A stretch of 64,000 nt of DNA, taken from Tritrichomonas musculus (lineage: Eukaryota; Parabasalia; Tritrichomonadida; Tritrichomonadidae). This document shows positions 49,665-59,899 of this stretch, piece after piece. The notes beneath the pieces were generated by a model. That model made no database searches and was not told the origin of the DNA. It saw nothing but the letters and a program-made list of their open reading frames with translations. The DNA lies in assembly GCA_039105265.1 (NCBI GenBank), contig JAPFFF010000011.1:3906001-3970000 (forward strand), read 5' to 3'. Numbering within the stretch: the first letter of the stretch is position 1; each line of letters starts with the position of its first letter. The position numbers and the translations under genes are program-made.

Positions 49665-52600
49665 TTATTTTTTAGTGATTATTTTGACATTTACAGAGTC
49701 GCAGGCTTGTCTGTCCAAGTGGAAAATCTTGACTGTATCGTGCTCCTCAGAAAAATCAGCCGGAAATTCAAAAACTTTATTTTCGCTGTAAATTTGGCTG
49801 GGCAGCATGATAAAGTGTCTTCCTTTGAATTTGGCACCGTGATAATAAACAATTGCTAGAGAGGTCAATTTTTGACCTTTATTAACTTGAATACGGTAGC
49901 CTTTCACAATTCCATTATATTCCAATGTCTGGACGGACTTGAACTTATCGTCGTATTTCGATTTGCAATCGAATAAAGAAAAATTAGTTAATTTGATATT
50001 TGACTGGCTTCCAACAGAAGGGACTTTTTGAGGGGGTAAAAAGGATCCCAATATTTCAACTTTCTTCAGGGAAATTTCTTGCCCGTTGTTCCGCTTTTTG
50101 GGAGTGAAGCGCAATTCTAGAGTTGTGAATTTAGTTGATCCTGGCTGAAAAGCTCCACCATTTGGATCAATTGTGGTATATGATATTGAATTTTCTGGTT
50201 CAACGGTAATATCGATACTATCGATAATTACAACGGATTGAAAGAAGATTAAGATTGAAAATTCTTTGGCGAATTTGATTTTATCTGTTCCTTCTTTTGT
50301 GAATAGTTCTTCAACATCTGATTTGGTTACATTACTTAATGAATAACGATAAACATTAACATTTTGAGAAATTAATGCCTTAGTGTCTTCAATGGCAGGT
50401 AGTTCAATTACATTTCTGTCAATATACTCATTAATATTAATTAAATTATTTTTATTTTTATTTTTATGTTGATTTACAAAAGAACTAATTAATCCGCTTG
50501 AGATCGTTTGTATATCTTTATCGTTAGAGAAACCATGATTAGAAAGATACTCCTTGTGACACTTCTCACAAACAGGGAAGCTATTCTCTGTTAAATTTGG
50601 TACTTGATAAATAAATAACGGACAATTTTGATAAACCTCATAGAAAATATTCTGAGAAGAAGGTAATTTTGAATCACAGAAAGGGCATATATTTGGGCTA
50701 TTAAATTTCCTATAAAAGTACGACCGAAAATCATACCAAACAGGACTTATTTGATTAATGATCAAGTAGTTGCATTTGTAGTAATCAAAAACTCCGTTAA
50801 CCATTCTTGTTAATTCGAAATTCTGAATTGTCGATATGCTTATTTCTTCTTTTTTCACGATTCCATCGAGACACGGGCACGATTTGTATCTTTCCTCATT
50901 TTCGTCTTCGTCTTCATGATTGTTAACGAGCTCGAATTGGGGCTGTTTATTAATGGGCCGTTTAACGACAAAAGTTAAGTCACTAAACCGAATTATCTTC
51001 TCAAAATCTTTGACTGTGATATCGACCAATTTACCCTCATTTTTTACATTGAAGTGGAAAGTGACAAACCGCGTCTTTTGGAAGCATTTGTAATCGACCG
51101 GATATAAAAGTGAAGTGTCCGCAATTTCCCTCAATTTATAAACGTATACTTCCTCACTCTCAGGATTGGGAAGAAGCACTTTTGGACAAAATGGAAAATG
51201 GTTTGTTGTATCGTTGTCAACCGTGATTCTCATCGTAATCACTAGATTTGGGTCGCGGTGCCTCAATCTGATTGAAAAGTGACACAAGACAAGCTCCTCC
51301 TGGAAGTGGACCTTCATCTTGATCAGATTGGTGCTGCCGTTTGGCTTGAAGTACGTGGAGACAGTGTGAAGGGGATCCAATTCAAATTTTTCACTTTTTG
51401 AAAAATTCTGAAAAATGAAAAATTCGTCAGATTTTGTATAGAAATCTGGCTGGATGTCACTTTTTCTGAGATTAGATAACACGATGTACTTGCCGCTGTT
51501 CATAACGGCCGTTGTGTTGTAAACACACTTTGTCAAAAAGTGGAAAAGTGTCTCTTTTATCGGAATTTGCACCGCTGAGTTAGTTCCTTCATTGAAAAGC
51601 CGTGGATTCGAATTCGAAAAGATGCAGATGTCATGTATGTAGCAAAAACAATAGAAAAGTGAAACGTTAGCTAATTGTTTGAGATCGTTACCTATCAAAT
51701 AGAACGTTTTTTTCTGTTTTTGGTATTTTTGATAGGTTGAGTAAAAAAATTTAAACTCACATAGCATTTTTTGGGATAGTTTATCTTCGAATAGTTGGTA
51801 TTGGTCAAATTGTTTGCCTTTCGTAAACTTATCTTGAATATTAAATCGAATATATTTCATCTTTTCTTCATTAAAGTATCGTTTGACATGCTTCAAGTTC
51901 GTTTCATCTTTATCTTCTTCATCTTCGTTATGAAGTTCTTCGTTTGATTTTATAATTGTCCACGAATGAGATGTTTGCGAAAATGTACCGATTGGTGGAA
52001 ATATTAATTCACAACGGCATTCCCGCTCTTCATTTCCTCGATAAATGTTGAAATTGAAAGGATCATTTTGTATAAATTTGGACATATAAATAATTTTGGG
52101 CTCATCATCAAACATGGCTTCAATATTACCTTGCAATAAAACAACACAAGGCGTTCCAAAAAATTTTGAGAATGGACGAATTAACTCTTTGTTCCAACAA
52201 AATTTATTGTTATTATCTAAAACATTTTTATAATCAGTTATAGGATCACTATATGGTAAATCACCGGTTATATCAACTTCTGGCGAAAAATATAGATCTG
52301 GGCGGCGAGCTTCTATGCAAGTATCTTTGGAAACATTATAAAATTTTAATTTGTTAACTCTGTAAACAACACGATCAAATAAATTAATTGTCGCTCGGTT
52401 GCTGGAAGTTTGGATTTGTGTATCTGCAGTACATATGATTAATTCTCTACCATTTTTATAATATGCTCCAATTAAAAATTCATTTAATAATATTTTTGTA
52501 TAATTCTTGTAATTGATTTCTGGATTTAAATCAACTTTAGGTATAGATGCTGAATTCGTTCCTCCATATTCCTTATCGATATAAATTAAATACGTGTGAC

Positions 52601-52685
52601 CATTTTTTGTTTTAGGATCAACAAAAAGATATAAATATGGCTGATCTTTGAGTTTCAGAAGAGAGACGCTAGCTTTCTTATCCAT
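49665..52685 (-). CDS. Large protein with SAC-like N-terminal region, catalytic motif not seen
   Basis: A 1,006-residue protein, ATG at 52,685. Residues ~1-260 follow Sac1/Fig4/SAC9 phosphoinositide phosphatases: LLKLKDQPYLYLFVDPKTKN, then YRVNKLKFYNVSKD, PDLYFSPEVDITGDLPYSD (equivalent of 'FYFSYTYDLT'), NNKFCWNKELIRPF (equivalent of 'FxWN-xLL') and VVLLQGNIE ('LIQGFV'). The CX5R(T/S) active site that should follow is not found. Residues ~670-750 hold a zinc-ribbon-like set, CPFC (~681) and CEKCHKEYLSNHG (~716). The end (~800-1000) is beta-rich, perhaps a discoidin-like domain. It may be a pseudo-phosphatase that binds lipids or partners. The call is tentative. The gene is G+C-richer than its neighbours but intact. 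Confidence 0.5.
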   Translation of the reverse strand: MDKKASVSLLKLKDQPYLYLFVDPKTKNGHTYLIYIDKEYGGTNSASIPKVDLNPEINYKNYTKILLNEFLIGAYYKNGRELIICTADTQIQTSSNRATINLFDRVVYRVNKLKFYNVSKDTCIEARRPDLYFSPEVDITGDLPYSDPITDYKNVLDNNNKFCWNKELIRPFSKFFGTPCVVLLQGNIEAMFDDEPKIIYMSKFIQNDPFNFNIYRGNEERECRCELIFPPIGTFSQTSHSWTIIKSNEELHNEDEEDKDETNLKHVKRYFNEEKMKYIRFNIQDKFTKGKQFDQYQLFEDKLSQKMLCEFKFFYSTYQKYQKQKKTFYLIGNDLKQLANVSLFYCFCYIHDICIFSNSNPRLFNEGTNSAVQIPIKETLFHFLTKCVYNTTAVMNSGKYIVLSNLRKSDIQPDFYTKSDEFFIFQNFSKSEKFELDPLHTVSTYFKPNGSTNLIKMKVHFQEELVLCHFSIRLRHRDPNLVITMRITVDNDTTNHFPFCPKVLLPNPESEEVYVYKLREIADTSLLYPVDYKCFQKTRFVTFHFNVKNEGKLVDITVKDFEKIIRFSDLTFVVKRPINKQPQFELVNNHEDEDENEERYKSCPCLDGIVKKEEISISTIQNFELTRMVNGVFDYYKCNYLIINQISPVWYDFRSYFYRKFNSPNICPFCDSKLPSSQNIFYEVYQNCPLFIYQVPNLTENSFPVCEKCHKEYLSNHGFSNDKDIQTISSGLISSFVNQHKNKNKNNLININEYIDRNVIELPAIEDTKALISQNVNVYRYSLSNVTKSDVEELFTKEGTDKIKFAKEFSILIFFQSVVIIDSIDITVEPENSISYTTIDPNGGAFQPGSTKFTTLELRFTPKKRNNGQEISLKKVEILGSFLPPQKVPSVGSQSNIKLTNFSLFDCKSKYDDKFKSVQTLEYNGIVKGYRIQVNKGQKLTSLAIVYYHGAKFKGRHFIMLPSQIYSENKVFEFPADFSEEHDTVKIFHLDRQACDSVNVKIITKK

Positions 52686-54033
52686 TTTTTATAGCAAAAT
52701 TTTGCCAATTGAAAAATGTAAAATTAACAACTTTTTAAAATATATCATTCAAATGAAATTATAATTTCTATATATGTGGAGAAACTGAAAAATAGCCATG
52801 TTTTTTATTTGATATTTTTAAATTATTTATAAAATCATATTTATAATATAAATTTAATTTTTTTTATCATTTTAACAAATAAATTTCGAGATATTTAATA
52901 TATATAAAAGTATGGTAAAAATAATTATAGAAAAGTATACTAATAAAAATTGAATACTTTCTACTTATAAATATTGTGATATCATTCAATATATTTGATA
53001 ATTAATTGAAATTTGAAATACCAAACAAAAAAAAATCATCTATTTATTTCTCAGAAGAATATTAATAATGTATCTATATATAATTATTTATTATTAGCAG
53101 TTATTTATATAATGAATTATATATATTAAATAACAAAAAAATAAATATTAATTGAAATATATCTATTTTAATCGTTATTTTGAATAATAATTATTTTCAA
53201 TGTATAATATCTCTGCAATAATAAAGTTTATTTTTATAAATTAAATATAATGATATTATATAATAAAATATAATTATTTTAATAGGATCAATATATTGGT
53301 TAAATGATTTTACCAATGAAAATTCAACGAATTAAATATTAAATCATAAAATATAAAAAATTGATAAGAGAGAATCTAATAATAAAATCGTATTTTAATA
53401 TATATTATAAAAATTGTAGTATATGAATTTCAACTAAAAAACAAGGGACAATTTTGTAAAATACAATTTGATTTTAATTTATCTTTCTAAAATAAAATAT
53501 TAATGATCTGAAATATTTATTAAAATAATTATTATACATTATATAAAATGTTAATCAATTTATTATTTCAAATACTGATGAAGCAAATGAAATATCAACA
53601 ATATTTAAAAAATAAATATTTACGAAATGATGTAAATAAACTAGAAAATTGTACTAAGGAAGGCCACAAAACGATATCCTTTCTGTTTTTATCCAAAAAA
53701 ATGAATCACTAAAAAAAATAAACAAGAATAAAAAATATAAAAAAATCAGTTTTGTCACATATATTCTTATATAGAAAACAGATTAATGTCTTTCTTTTTT
53801 TTTTAATAATAATAATAAAAAAAATAATATAACTTATACAAAATTCAAAAAATGAAAAAATCTACCCCTGTGGAGCAACTTAAGCTATTATTGAATTTCG
53901 AAAAAATTCAACAGCATAAATATGAAGTATCTATTCAAAATCATATACATTAATGAAATTCAAAATAAATTATTTTAATGAAATTATATTTAAATAATAT
54001 ATTTTTAAATAATATATTTTTAATATTTATATT
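52686..54033. other. Gene-free AT-rich spacer
   Basis: About 1.35 kb of extremely AT-rich DNA, with no frame, element end or RNA that I can support. Confidence 0.6.
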
Positions 54034-54879
54034 TTAATCAACATCACCTCGTGCAAATTCTTCAACAATCTTAGGATCATTATGAGATAAGAATGGTGAT
54101 TTCTTTTGATCAAGTGTTTCCATTAATTTCATGTCTTCTTCTTTTAAATTGAAATCAAAAACATCAAAATTCTGCCTCATTCGATCTTCATGGACCGATT
54201 TTGGAATAACGACGACTCCTCTTTGAATCTCCCAACGAAGAACAACCTGTGCCACTGTTTTATTATATTTTTTCCCAATTTCAGCTATTTTTTGATTTGT
54301 GAAGAGACCGTTTATTCCTTCAGCGAAAGGTGCCCATGCTTCTGTGACAACGTTATATTTATTCATCCATTTCTGGGCTTCAATTTGCTGATTAAAGGGG
54401 TTAAGCTCAATTTGATTGACCATCGGCTTGATTCGATTAAATGAATATAAATCGATCATCCTATCTGGATAAAAATTGGATATGCCTATCGATTTGACTT
54501 TTCCTTCTTCGTATAAATCTTCAAGAGCTCGCCATGCCCCGTAGTAGTCGCCAAATGGCTCGTGCAAAAGCATGAGGTCGATATAATCTGTCTGTAATTT
54601 TTGAAGAGATTCAATCGTAGATTGTTTAGCTTTTTCGTATCCGTAATTGGTAATCCATATTTTCGACGTTATAAAAATATCTTTTCGTGGAATTCCAGAT
54701 TTTGCAATTGCTTTTCCAACTTCTTCTTCATTCTGATAGATTTGGGCAGTATCTATATGTCTATATCCAACTTTTAATGCATTTAAAACACATCGTTCGC
54801 ATTCTTGTTTTGAAATTTGATATACACCAAAGCCAAGTTGTGGCATTTTAACTCCATTTGTCAGTGTTACGTATTGCAT
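54034..54879 (-). CDS. Aldo/keto reductase
   Basis: A 281-residue protein from the ATG at 54,879, which gives the family start MQYVTLTNGVKMPQLGFGVY; ten upstream codons are open but begin at TTG. Motifs: GYRHIDTAQIYQNEEEVGKA with catalytic Asp and Tyr, FITSKIWITNYGY (Lys), LMLLHEPFGDYYGAW (His), KSIGISNFYPDRM, NQIELNPFNQQ and cofactor-binding VVIPKSVHEDRM, with Arg for NADPH. It should reduce aldehydes or ketones with NADPH in the cytosol; the substrate cannot be read. Length and all four catalytic residues are as expected of AKR5/AKR3-like prokaryotic-type enzymes. It is flanked by gene-free DNA on both sides. A bacterial origin is possible, as for many trichomonad metabolic enzymes, but not tested. 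Confidence 0.95.
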   Translation of the reverse strand: MQYVTLTNGVKMPQLGFGVYQISKQECERCVLNALKVGYRHIDTAQIYQNEEEVGKAIAKSGIPRKDIFITSKIWITNYGYEKAKQSTIESLQKLQTDYIDLMLLHEPFGDYYGAWRALEDLYEEGKVKSIGISNFYPDRMIDLYSFNRIKPMVNQIELNPFNQQIEAQKWMNKYNVVTEAWAPFAEGINGLFTNQKIAEIGKKYNKTVAQVVLRWEIQRGVVVIPKSVHEDRMRQNFDVFDFNLKEEDMKLMETLDQKKSPFLSHNDPKIVEEFARGDVD

Positions 54880-55733
54880 TTTATCTTTTAATTTTTGAAA
54901 GATATTCAAAAATTGAAAAGGGTTAACTTCTTTTCAATTTTATGAATTCAATAGTGACAGTTTTTTTTGTCAATAATTTATATAAATATCTTCGTAAATT
55001 TAAAATATATATAAAATATTATTATTAATATTTAATGTAGTTTTATTACAATATAAATAAATTTATTTTGAGAATGATTCTGAAAATAACACTTATTTCA
55101 ATTATTATTAATCATAAATCAGATTTATAAAAGTTTATTTTTCTTTTTATAAAATAAATATAATTCTGCATTAAAAGCAAATTCAAACAAATAGTGAATG
55201 AAATTTAGAATTTTAATGATATATTTTACCAATGATCAGTAAAAGCATCAATACCACAACTTTCACACGATGTTCGAGATATTTTACCAATGAAAAATTT
55301 TCAATTTCTTCACAAATAACGCAAATAAATAAAAACATTTTTTGATCATCTTAACAAAGTTAAATTTGATTCAAAACTTCAAAAAATAGTGTTTTTTATT
55401 TGTCATTAATTAATTGCATTACAATTCCTTTAAATGTTCAAATAATTGAAGAATATGCTTTTTATAATTGTCAACTGCTTTTCTGAATTAATATATATAA
55501 ACATATTTTTGTACACTTATTTTCGATATTAATGAGTGATTTTGATTGATTATTTGATATTTATATTCTTCATATTTAATATCGATTTTCGAACCTTGAT
55601 ATCACTGAAAACGAACAATATGTTTAATCATCATGAACTATTAAATTGAAACACAATCCATTATTTTATTCAATACACATTTTAATAAAAAAATATATAT
55701 TCAAGAAAGATTAATTAAATAGTTTTATTAAAT
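54880..55733. other. Gene-free spacer
   Basis: About 850 bp of AT-rich DNA. No feature that I can support. Confidence 0.5.
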
Positions 55734-55925
55734 TTATTTCGCATATGGTGGAGCTTTCTGAGTTGTCTTTGATCCATCATTAACTTTTTCACAATAAGGG
55801 CAAACATTTGCTGATCTCCTCTTTTTACAATTTGATCCTTTGCCACATGAATTGCAATACACTTCACCGCATTTATTACATATTTTCCAATTATTTGGAC
55901 AACCACAAAATGGACAACGACCCAT
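55734..55925 (-). CDS. Small double-zinc-ribbon protein
   Basis: A 63-residue protein with ATG at 55,925. It carries four CxxC knuckles: CPFC, CNKC, CNSC, CPYC, with extra Cys residues (CGCP, YC, NC), 12 Cys in all. That spacing suits two zinc ribbons or a rubredoxin-like pair, as in DZR-type proteins. The C-terminus is polar and ends APPYAK. Proteins like this are frequent in trichomonads and of unknown role, possibly nucleic-acid or ubiquitin-pathway binding. No signal or membrane segment. Small size and AT-rich flanks make expression plausible but not proven. Confidence 0.65.
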   Translation of the reverse strand: MGRCPFCGCPNNWKICNKCGEVYCNSCGKGSNCKKRRSANVCPYCEKVNDGSKTTQKAPPYAK

Positions 55926-57287
55926 TTAACAAAATGAAGTGAGTTATAAATTTGAATAGATGAATTCATTCTTCACTTTTTGAATTAATTTTTTTGTATT
56001 ATTCGACACTCAAAAGGTATCGAATAGCAAAAACAAACCAAAAACAGTTCTAAATAAAGGAAAAGCAACAGGAAGGCTTAAACACAATATAAAATCATTT
56101 ATATATGAAATGGTTTTATACGGCATTTTAATTTTACATTCTATCGTTATTTTTTTACAGCAATCTAATTTTATACGGCAAATTAATAATTTTCAATTGT
56201 AGTTATCGAAACAAAAGAATTTGTTTTTGGACAGTGAAATATCATACATAAGATACAATTCATTTATATGTGTATAATCACAATTTTTGATTAAAAATTC
56301 CAAAACAAATACTCTTTTTTTTTTTTTTTTTTGGAATCATATCAATTTAGATCAATACAAGGTTTGAGCACTCTGCACTCTTTACTTTTTGCATTTTCAA
56401 AAAGTAAACAACTATAGGACAAACTTTTTGAATTGAATGCATGCTTTTTATCGTATTTCATTCCAAAATTTAACTGCTAATTGTACTAATTAAATCAATT
56501 TTTGTATGGCGATTATTTTATGGTAAAATAGATATCTCAATGCTTACCGTAACTTATTCATCCATTTTACTTGGATGAAAGCAAAATCATATATTAAAAA
56601 CAAGTGAACTAGAAACATATTTCTTTAATTGAGTAATAATAAAAAGAATATTTAGAAAAATCAAGTCTTTTTTATTATATATTACGCCTTTAATTTAATA
56701 ATGCATGATGTAATCAATAATGATTGTTTGTTTTCGAACTTAGAACAATCAATTGCAGTTATACCTGTTTTAATAAAACTACCTAATCAATTGATGCAAT
56801 TTATTAAATAAATTAATCTTTTAAATTCCTATTTGATGTAATTTATCTTCTCAATTTAAATATGATGGTTTATTTTACATCAATAAGTTACAAAATTCTA
56901 ACCAATCGTATATTGTCATGGAAAAAAAGAGTTATGTAAATTAGGAGAATGATATTTATGATATAGTTAATTCTTTTGAATTATGAAAAAAAGCATTTAG
57001 GATAAGATAATTGTATGAAGACGATTATCAATTGTCCATCTATACCTTTAATTCTAGCATAAAATAATATATCAAATAGAGAAAAATGATAAAATTAATC
57101 AAAAACAAACAAGATCAATATCGATGATTAAAAATTTGGATTTCAAATAATTATACAAATATTGTATATTTAAATATGAAAATTCGAAAGAAAATAATAT
57201 TGTTTGAAATAATAAAATTGCTCAAAACATTTATTTAAAAGTTAATGGGGATAAATTGTAACAGTTTTACAATTTATCCCCAAAATG
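55926..57287. other. Gene-free spacer
   Basis: About 1.36 kb of AT-rich DNA, with a T run near 56,318. The only oddity is TTTATACGGCA repeated at ~56,115 and ~56,172. No gene. Confidence 0.5.
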
Positions 57288-57808
57288 CTAGACTCTTTTT
57301 TTAGAGTGAAAATCGTATTCAAACTGTAGAAATGAACTCAAAGTACTTCTATTAAATACCGAGACAATTCCAGGCGAAACATAATGTTTTGAATGCCATT
57401 TCAAAGAGCTATTTTTTTCGTTTTCTTGGCTGGATGCAGCATCAAGATCAATTACAATGACATTTGTGCAGTCACACACAATTTGTGGATTAGTCATGCC
57501 TATACATGACCCGGTGCTATAGGCAATATCATAAACCATCATCGAAAAAAGGGAAAATATTTCATCAATCATCATTACAGGTTCATTAGCCTCTTCAAAG
57601 CGAAATTGATATTCAGGTGATCTAAAAAACTCATTAGAAATTCGCTTTGGAACTGGCATCCATAAATTAAAATGAAGTGAAAACAATTTTTTTTTTCCAC
57701 ATTCAATTTGTCCAAAATTTGTGCCACACTCAATTTGTCCAAAATTTGTGCCACATTCAATTTATCTGAAATTCGTGCCACATTCAATTTATCTAAAATT
57801 CGTGCCAT
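57288..57808 (-). pseudogene. Hypothetical gene with a 27-bp repeat at its 5' end; frame changes in an A10 run
   Basis: Not recognised. An ATG at 57,808 opens a frame of four 9-residue units (VAxI(L/S)DKL(N/S)) and then EKK, after which that frame closes 39 codons later. The long frame downstream, 57,288-57,686, is displaced across the ten-A run at 57,687-57,696 and has more coding-like composition (PVPKRISNEFFRSPEYQFRF and then EEANEPVMMIDEIFSLFSMM). The first ATG in that frame is at 57,659. Either a recent slip at the A run broke the gene or the repeat is upstream sequence. No domain identified. Confidence 0.4.
57701..57808 (-). repeat. Four 27-bp tandem repeats
   Basis: The unit, read on the minus strand, is GTGGCAC(A/G)AATTTT plus (A/G)GA(T/C)AAATTGAAT. 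Four copies with a few differences, in frame with the ATG at 57,808. Confidence 0.85.
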
Positions 57809-58084
57809 ATCTATTATTTTATATTAGTGGAGAGTATAGAAAGATATGTAAATTGCAATTTACAAATGTATGGTATTAAAGTCAATTTCAATTCTCTTTT
57901 CAATATTCAAAAAAGGACCATTAGAATTTGCTGAAAGTTTTTCTTTAACAAAAAAGGCAACACCTTTAAAATTGCATGTAATTATAAAAAAACATTCAAT
58001 TCTATATAATATTATATATTTTATATTAAAATTGCCAAACAATCGTTAATTAAATTATATAAATTATATGATTAATTTTTCATC

Positions 58085-58090
58085 AAAAAA
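58085..58090 (-). terminator. Pol III T-run terminator of tRNA-Ile
   Basis: Six T residues on the minus strand directly after the tRNA 3' end. Confidence 0.6.
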
Positions 58091-58091
58091 G

Positions 58092-58164
58092 TAGTCCCGA
58101 CGGGTATCGAACCCGCGACCCTGGCCTCATAAGGACCATGCTCTAACCACTGAGCTACGAGACT
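58092..58164 (-). tRNA. tRNA-Ile (UAU)
   Basis: 73 nt on the minus strand with a seven-pair acceptor stem (AGTCTCG with CGGGACT), D arm AGCTCAGTGGTTAGAGC, anticodon stem TGGTC/GGCCA with loop CTTATGA (anticodon UAU, codon AUA), and T arm GCGGGTTCGATACCCGT. Internal A and B boxes are standard. No intron and no encoded CCA. Confidence 0.93.
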
Positions 58165-58259
58165 TGTTTGCAAATAATAAATTTTATGAGATATACTTAT
58201 ATTTCATAAAATTAAAAGACCAAAAAAAAATCTACTCTGAAATAAATAACTACTTTAGC

Positions 58260-58640
58260 TGATTAAGCAATTTTCTTGTTGATTTCCATTGATCTGATCA
58301 ACAGATTTTGTAATATCCATTACTGACTTAGCTTCTTCTTCTTCAACAGTATTATCCTCTTCTTCGTTTTGATGTGAACGTAGAACCAATAATTGATTGC
58401 TGTAAGTTTTGTTCTTTTGAATTAATTTTCCTCATCATTATCGAATAAATCATTAAGTTCATCTATTTAAATCTTCTTCTTTTATTTCTTTATTTTCTAC
58501 ATTTTCTTCTTCCTTAACTTTATCACTCATATTTACTGGTTCTTCCTTACCTTTAAGCAATTCAAGAATTGGAGATATGATCTTCTTAAATAATCCATCA
58601 TCATTGCAATTATAAAAAATATTTTTTTTTTCCATGTTCT
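58260..58640 (-). pseudogene. Decayed acidic protein remnant with a CaaX-like end
   Basis: Minus-strand pieces in different frames: NCNDDGLFKKIISPILELLK followed by GKEEPVNMSDKVKEEENVEN (~58,490-58,625), then after a gap HQNEEEDNTVEEEEAKSVMD and on to NGNQQENCLIS (58,260-58,390). The end CLIS fits a CaaX prenylation box. The pieces are separated by stops. Parent family not recognised. Confidence 0.4.
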
Positions 58641-59021
58641 TTTTTATAATTGCAATTTTATTATTGCATGATGAAGGGATGCTCTTTCATCATTCTCATC
58701 CATTCTTTATATACTTTCCACATTCTTAATTTAAAATCAAAAAAACAGCTTGTGAGTATTATTCTCATTCAAAATAATTGTGCAAATAGTTAAACCTTTA
58801 TCGTAATTCTTTTTTTGAAAAGATAAAGACAATATCACTAAATCTTTCTAGTCTTTAAGATTTTTTTTAATTATTAATCATTTTATATACGTACTTGTAG
58901 ATATCATTATGATTCTAATTCTTTTATATAAAGATCTGTGGGTGGTTTTCCTTCAGACCACACTTTAATTATTGGGTGTATAGAAATCCAAAATATTCAA
59001 TAGCTGATAATGAAGTATTTA

Positions 59022-59327
59022 TTAAAATATTGGCTTTCCTTCATGCCTTGATCTTATTGAATAATGAGTTGGATGAACCTTTTTATTCTTAAAATCAATC
59101 TGTAACCAAACATTCTTATCATCATTTAAATGTGTTCCATTTAACAATGACCATATATTTATGTGCATTTTGGCAATTTTTGGAAAAAGAAAGTCAGCTG
59201 AAAAATGACTTAATTTGAAAAATGTATTTCCTATATAAAATGTGAACATCTTATCTTCATTTTTCTTTTGGGGATTTGAGCATGCATTTTTCAGTCCTAA
59301 TGCTGAAAGCTTAATACGGCCTTTCAT
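59022..59327 (-). pseudogene. Truncated BTB/discoidin-like family member
   Basis: A 101-codon frame with ATG at 59,327. The first two thirds read FTFYIGNTFFKLSHFSADFL and FPKIAKMHINIWSLLNGTHL, like the N-terminal BTB-like part of trichomonad discoidin-domain proteins. The end WLQIDFKNKKVHPTHYSIRS matches the beginning of the discoidin domain of the gene at 1-534 (FDFKDMRVNPTHYMIR) and then stops after RHEGKPIF. The stop cuts the domain after about 25 residues, so this is a decayed copy. Family location and ligand unknown. Confidence 0.65.
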
Positions 59328-59552
59328 TAAAAATAAATGAAAACGTCATATTTAAAATTTTTTGAAAATGGAAAAATTCTTTGAAAATGAAAACCCACTG
59401 CGTAGATTAGAGAGATTGGCTTTAAAAAGTCAAATTTTTGTTTAGAAATTTCAAACTCTTTTAATAATCACTAAAAATGAATTATTTTTAATTTAATAAC
59501 TATAAAAAAAAAAAAAAAAATTATTATTAATATTGTTATTATTTTTCAACAA

Positions 59553-59625
59553 GCCTTTGTAGCATAGGGGTTATTGCGTGTGCCTCGTAAGCGCAAGGTC
59601 GTCGGTTCAAATCCGGCCAAGGGCA
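59553..59625 (+). tRNA. tRNA-Thr (CGU)
   Basis: 73 nt: acceptor GCCTTTG/CAAGGGC, D arm AGCATAGGGGTTATTGC, anticodon stem TGTGC/GCGCA with loop CTCGTAA (anticodon CGU, codon ACG), T arm TCGGTTCAAATCCGG. All stems pair, with a G-T pair in the acceptor. No intron. A run of six T directly follows. Confidence 0.93.
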
Positions 59626-59631
59626 TTTTTT
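59626..59631 (+). terminator. Pol III T-run terminator of tRNA-Thr
   Basis: Six T residues follow the discriminator base, with a much longer T run a few bases on. Confidence 0.6.
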
Positions 59632-59899
59632 GATTTTTTTTTTTTTTTTTTTTTTTTCTCCTTAAAAAATTGATTCTATATGTGCAAATATTTAAATAAA
59701 TTATTTTTACAATGAATATTTCATGAATTTTCATATTTGTGAAACATATCAAATTGTTTATGAAAAAATGAAAGTAATACTTTAAAATATATTAGTAGTA
59801 TGATGAAAAAGGTGATTTCGGACCGGGAGTTCTTACTACCCTTTTTAGTTTCGTCCGCTTAGTTGAAGCGTATATGTTAAACTTTCATTATTATCTAGA

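Noticed and set aside
59800-59870. G+C-richer patch with a B-box-like GGTCCGAAATCACC before a T run on the minus strand
   Set aside because: No A box, no cloverleaf and no stem that folds convincingly; not enough for an RNA gene call.
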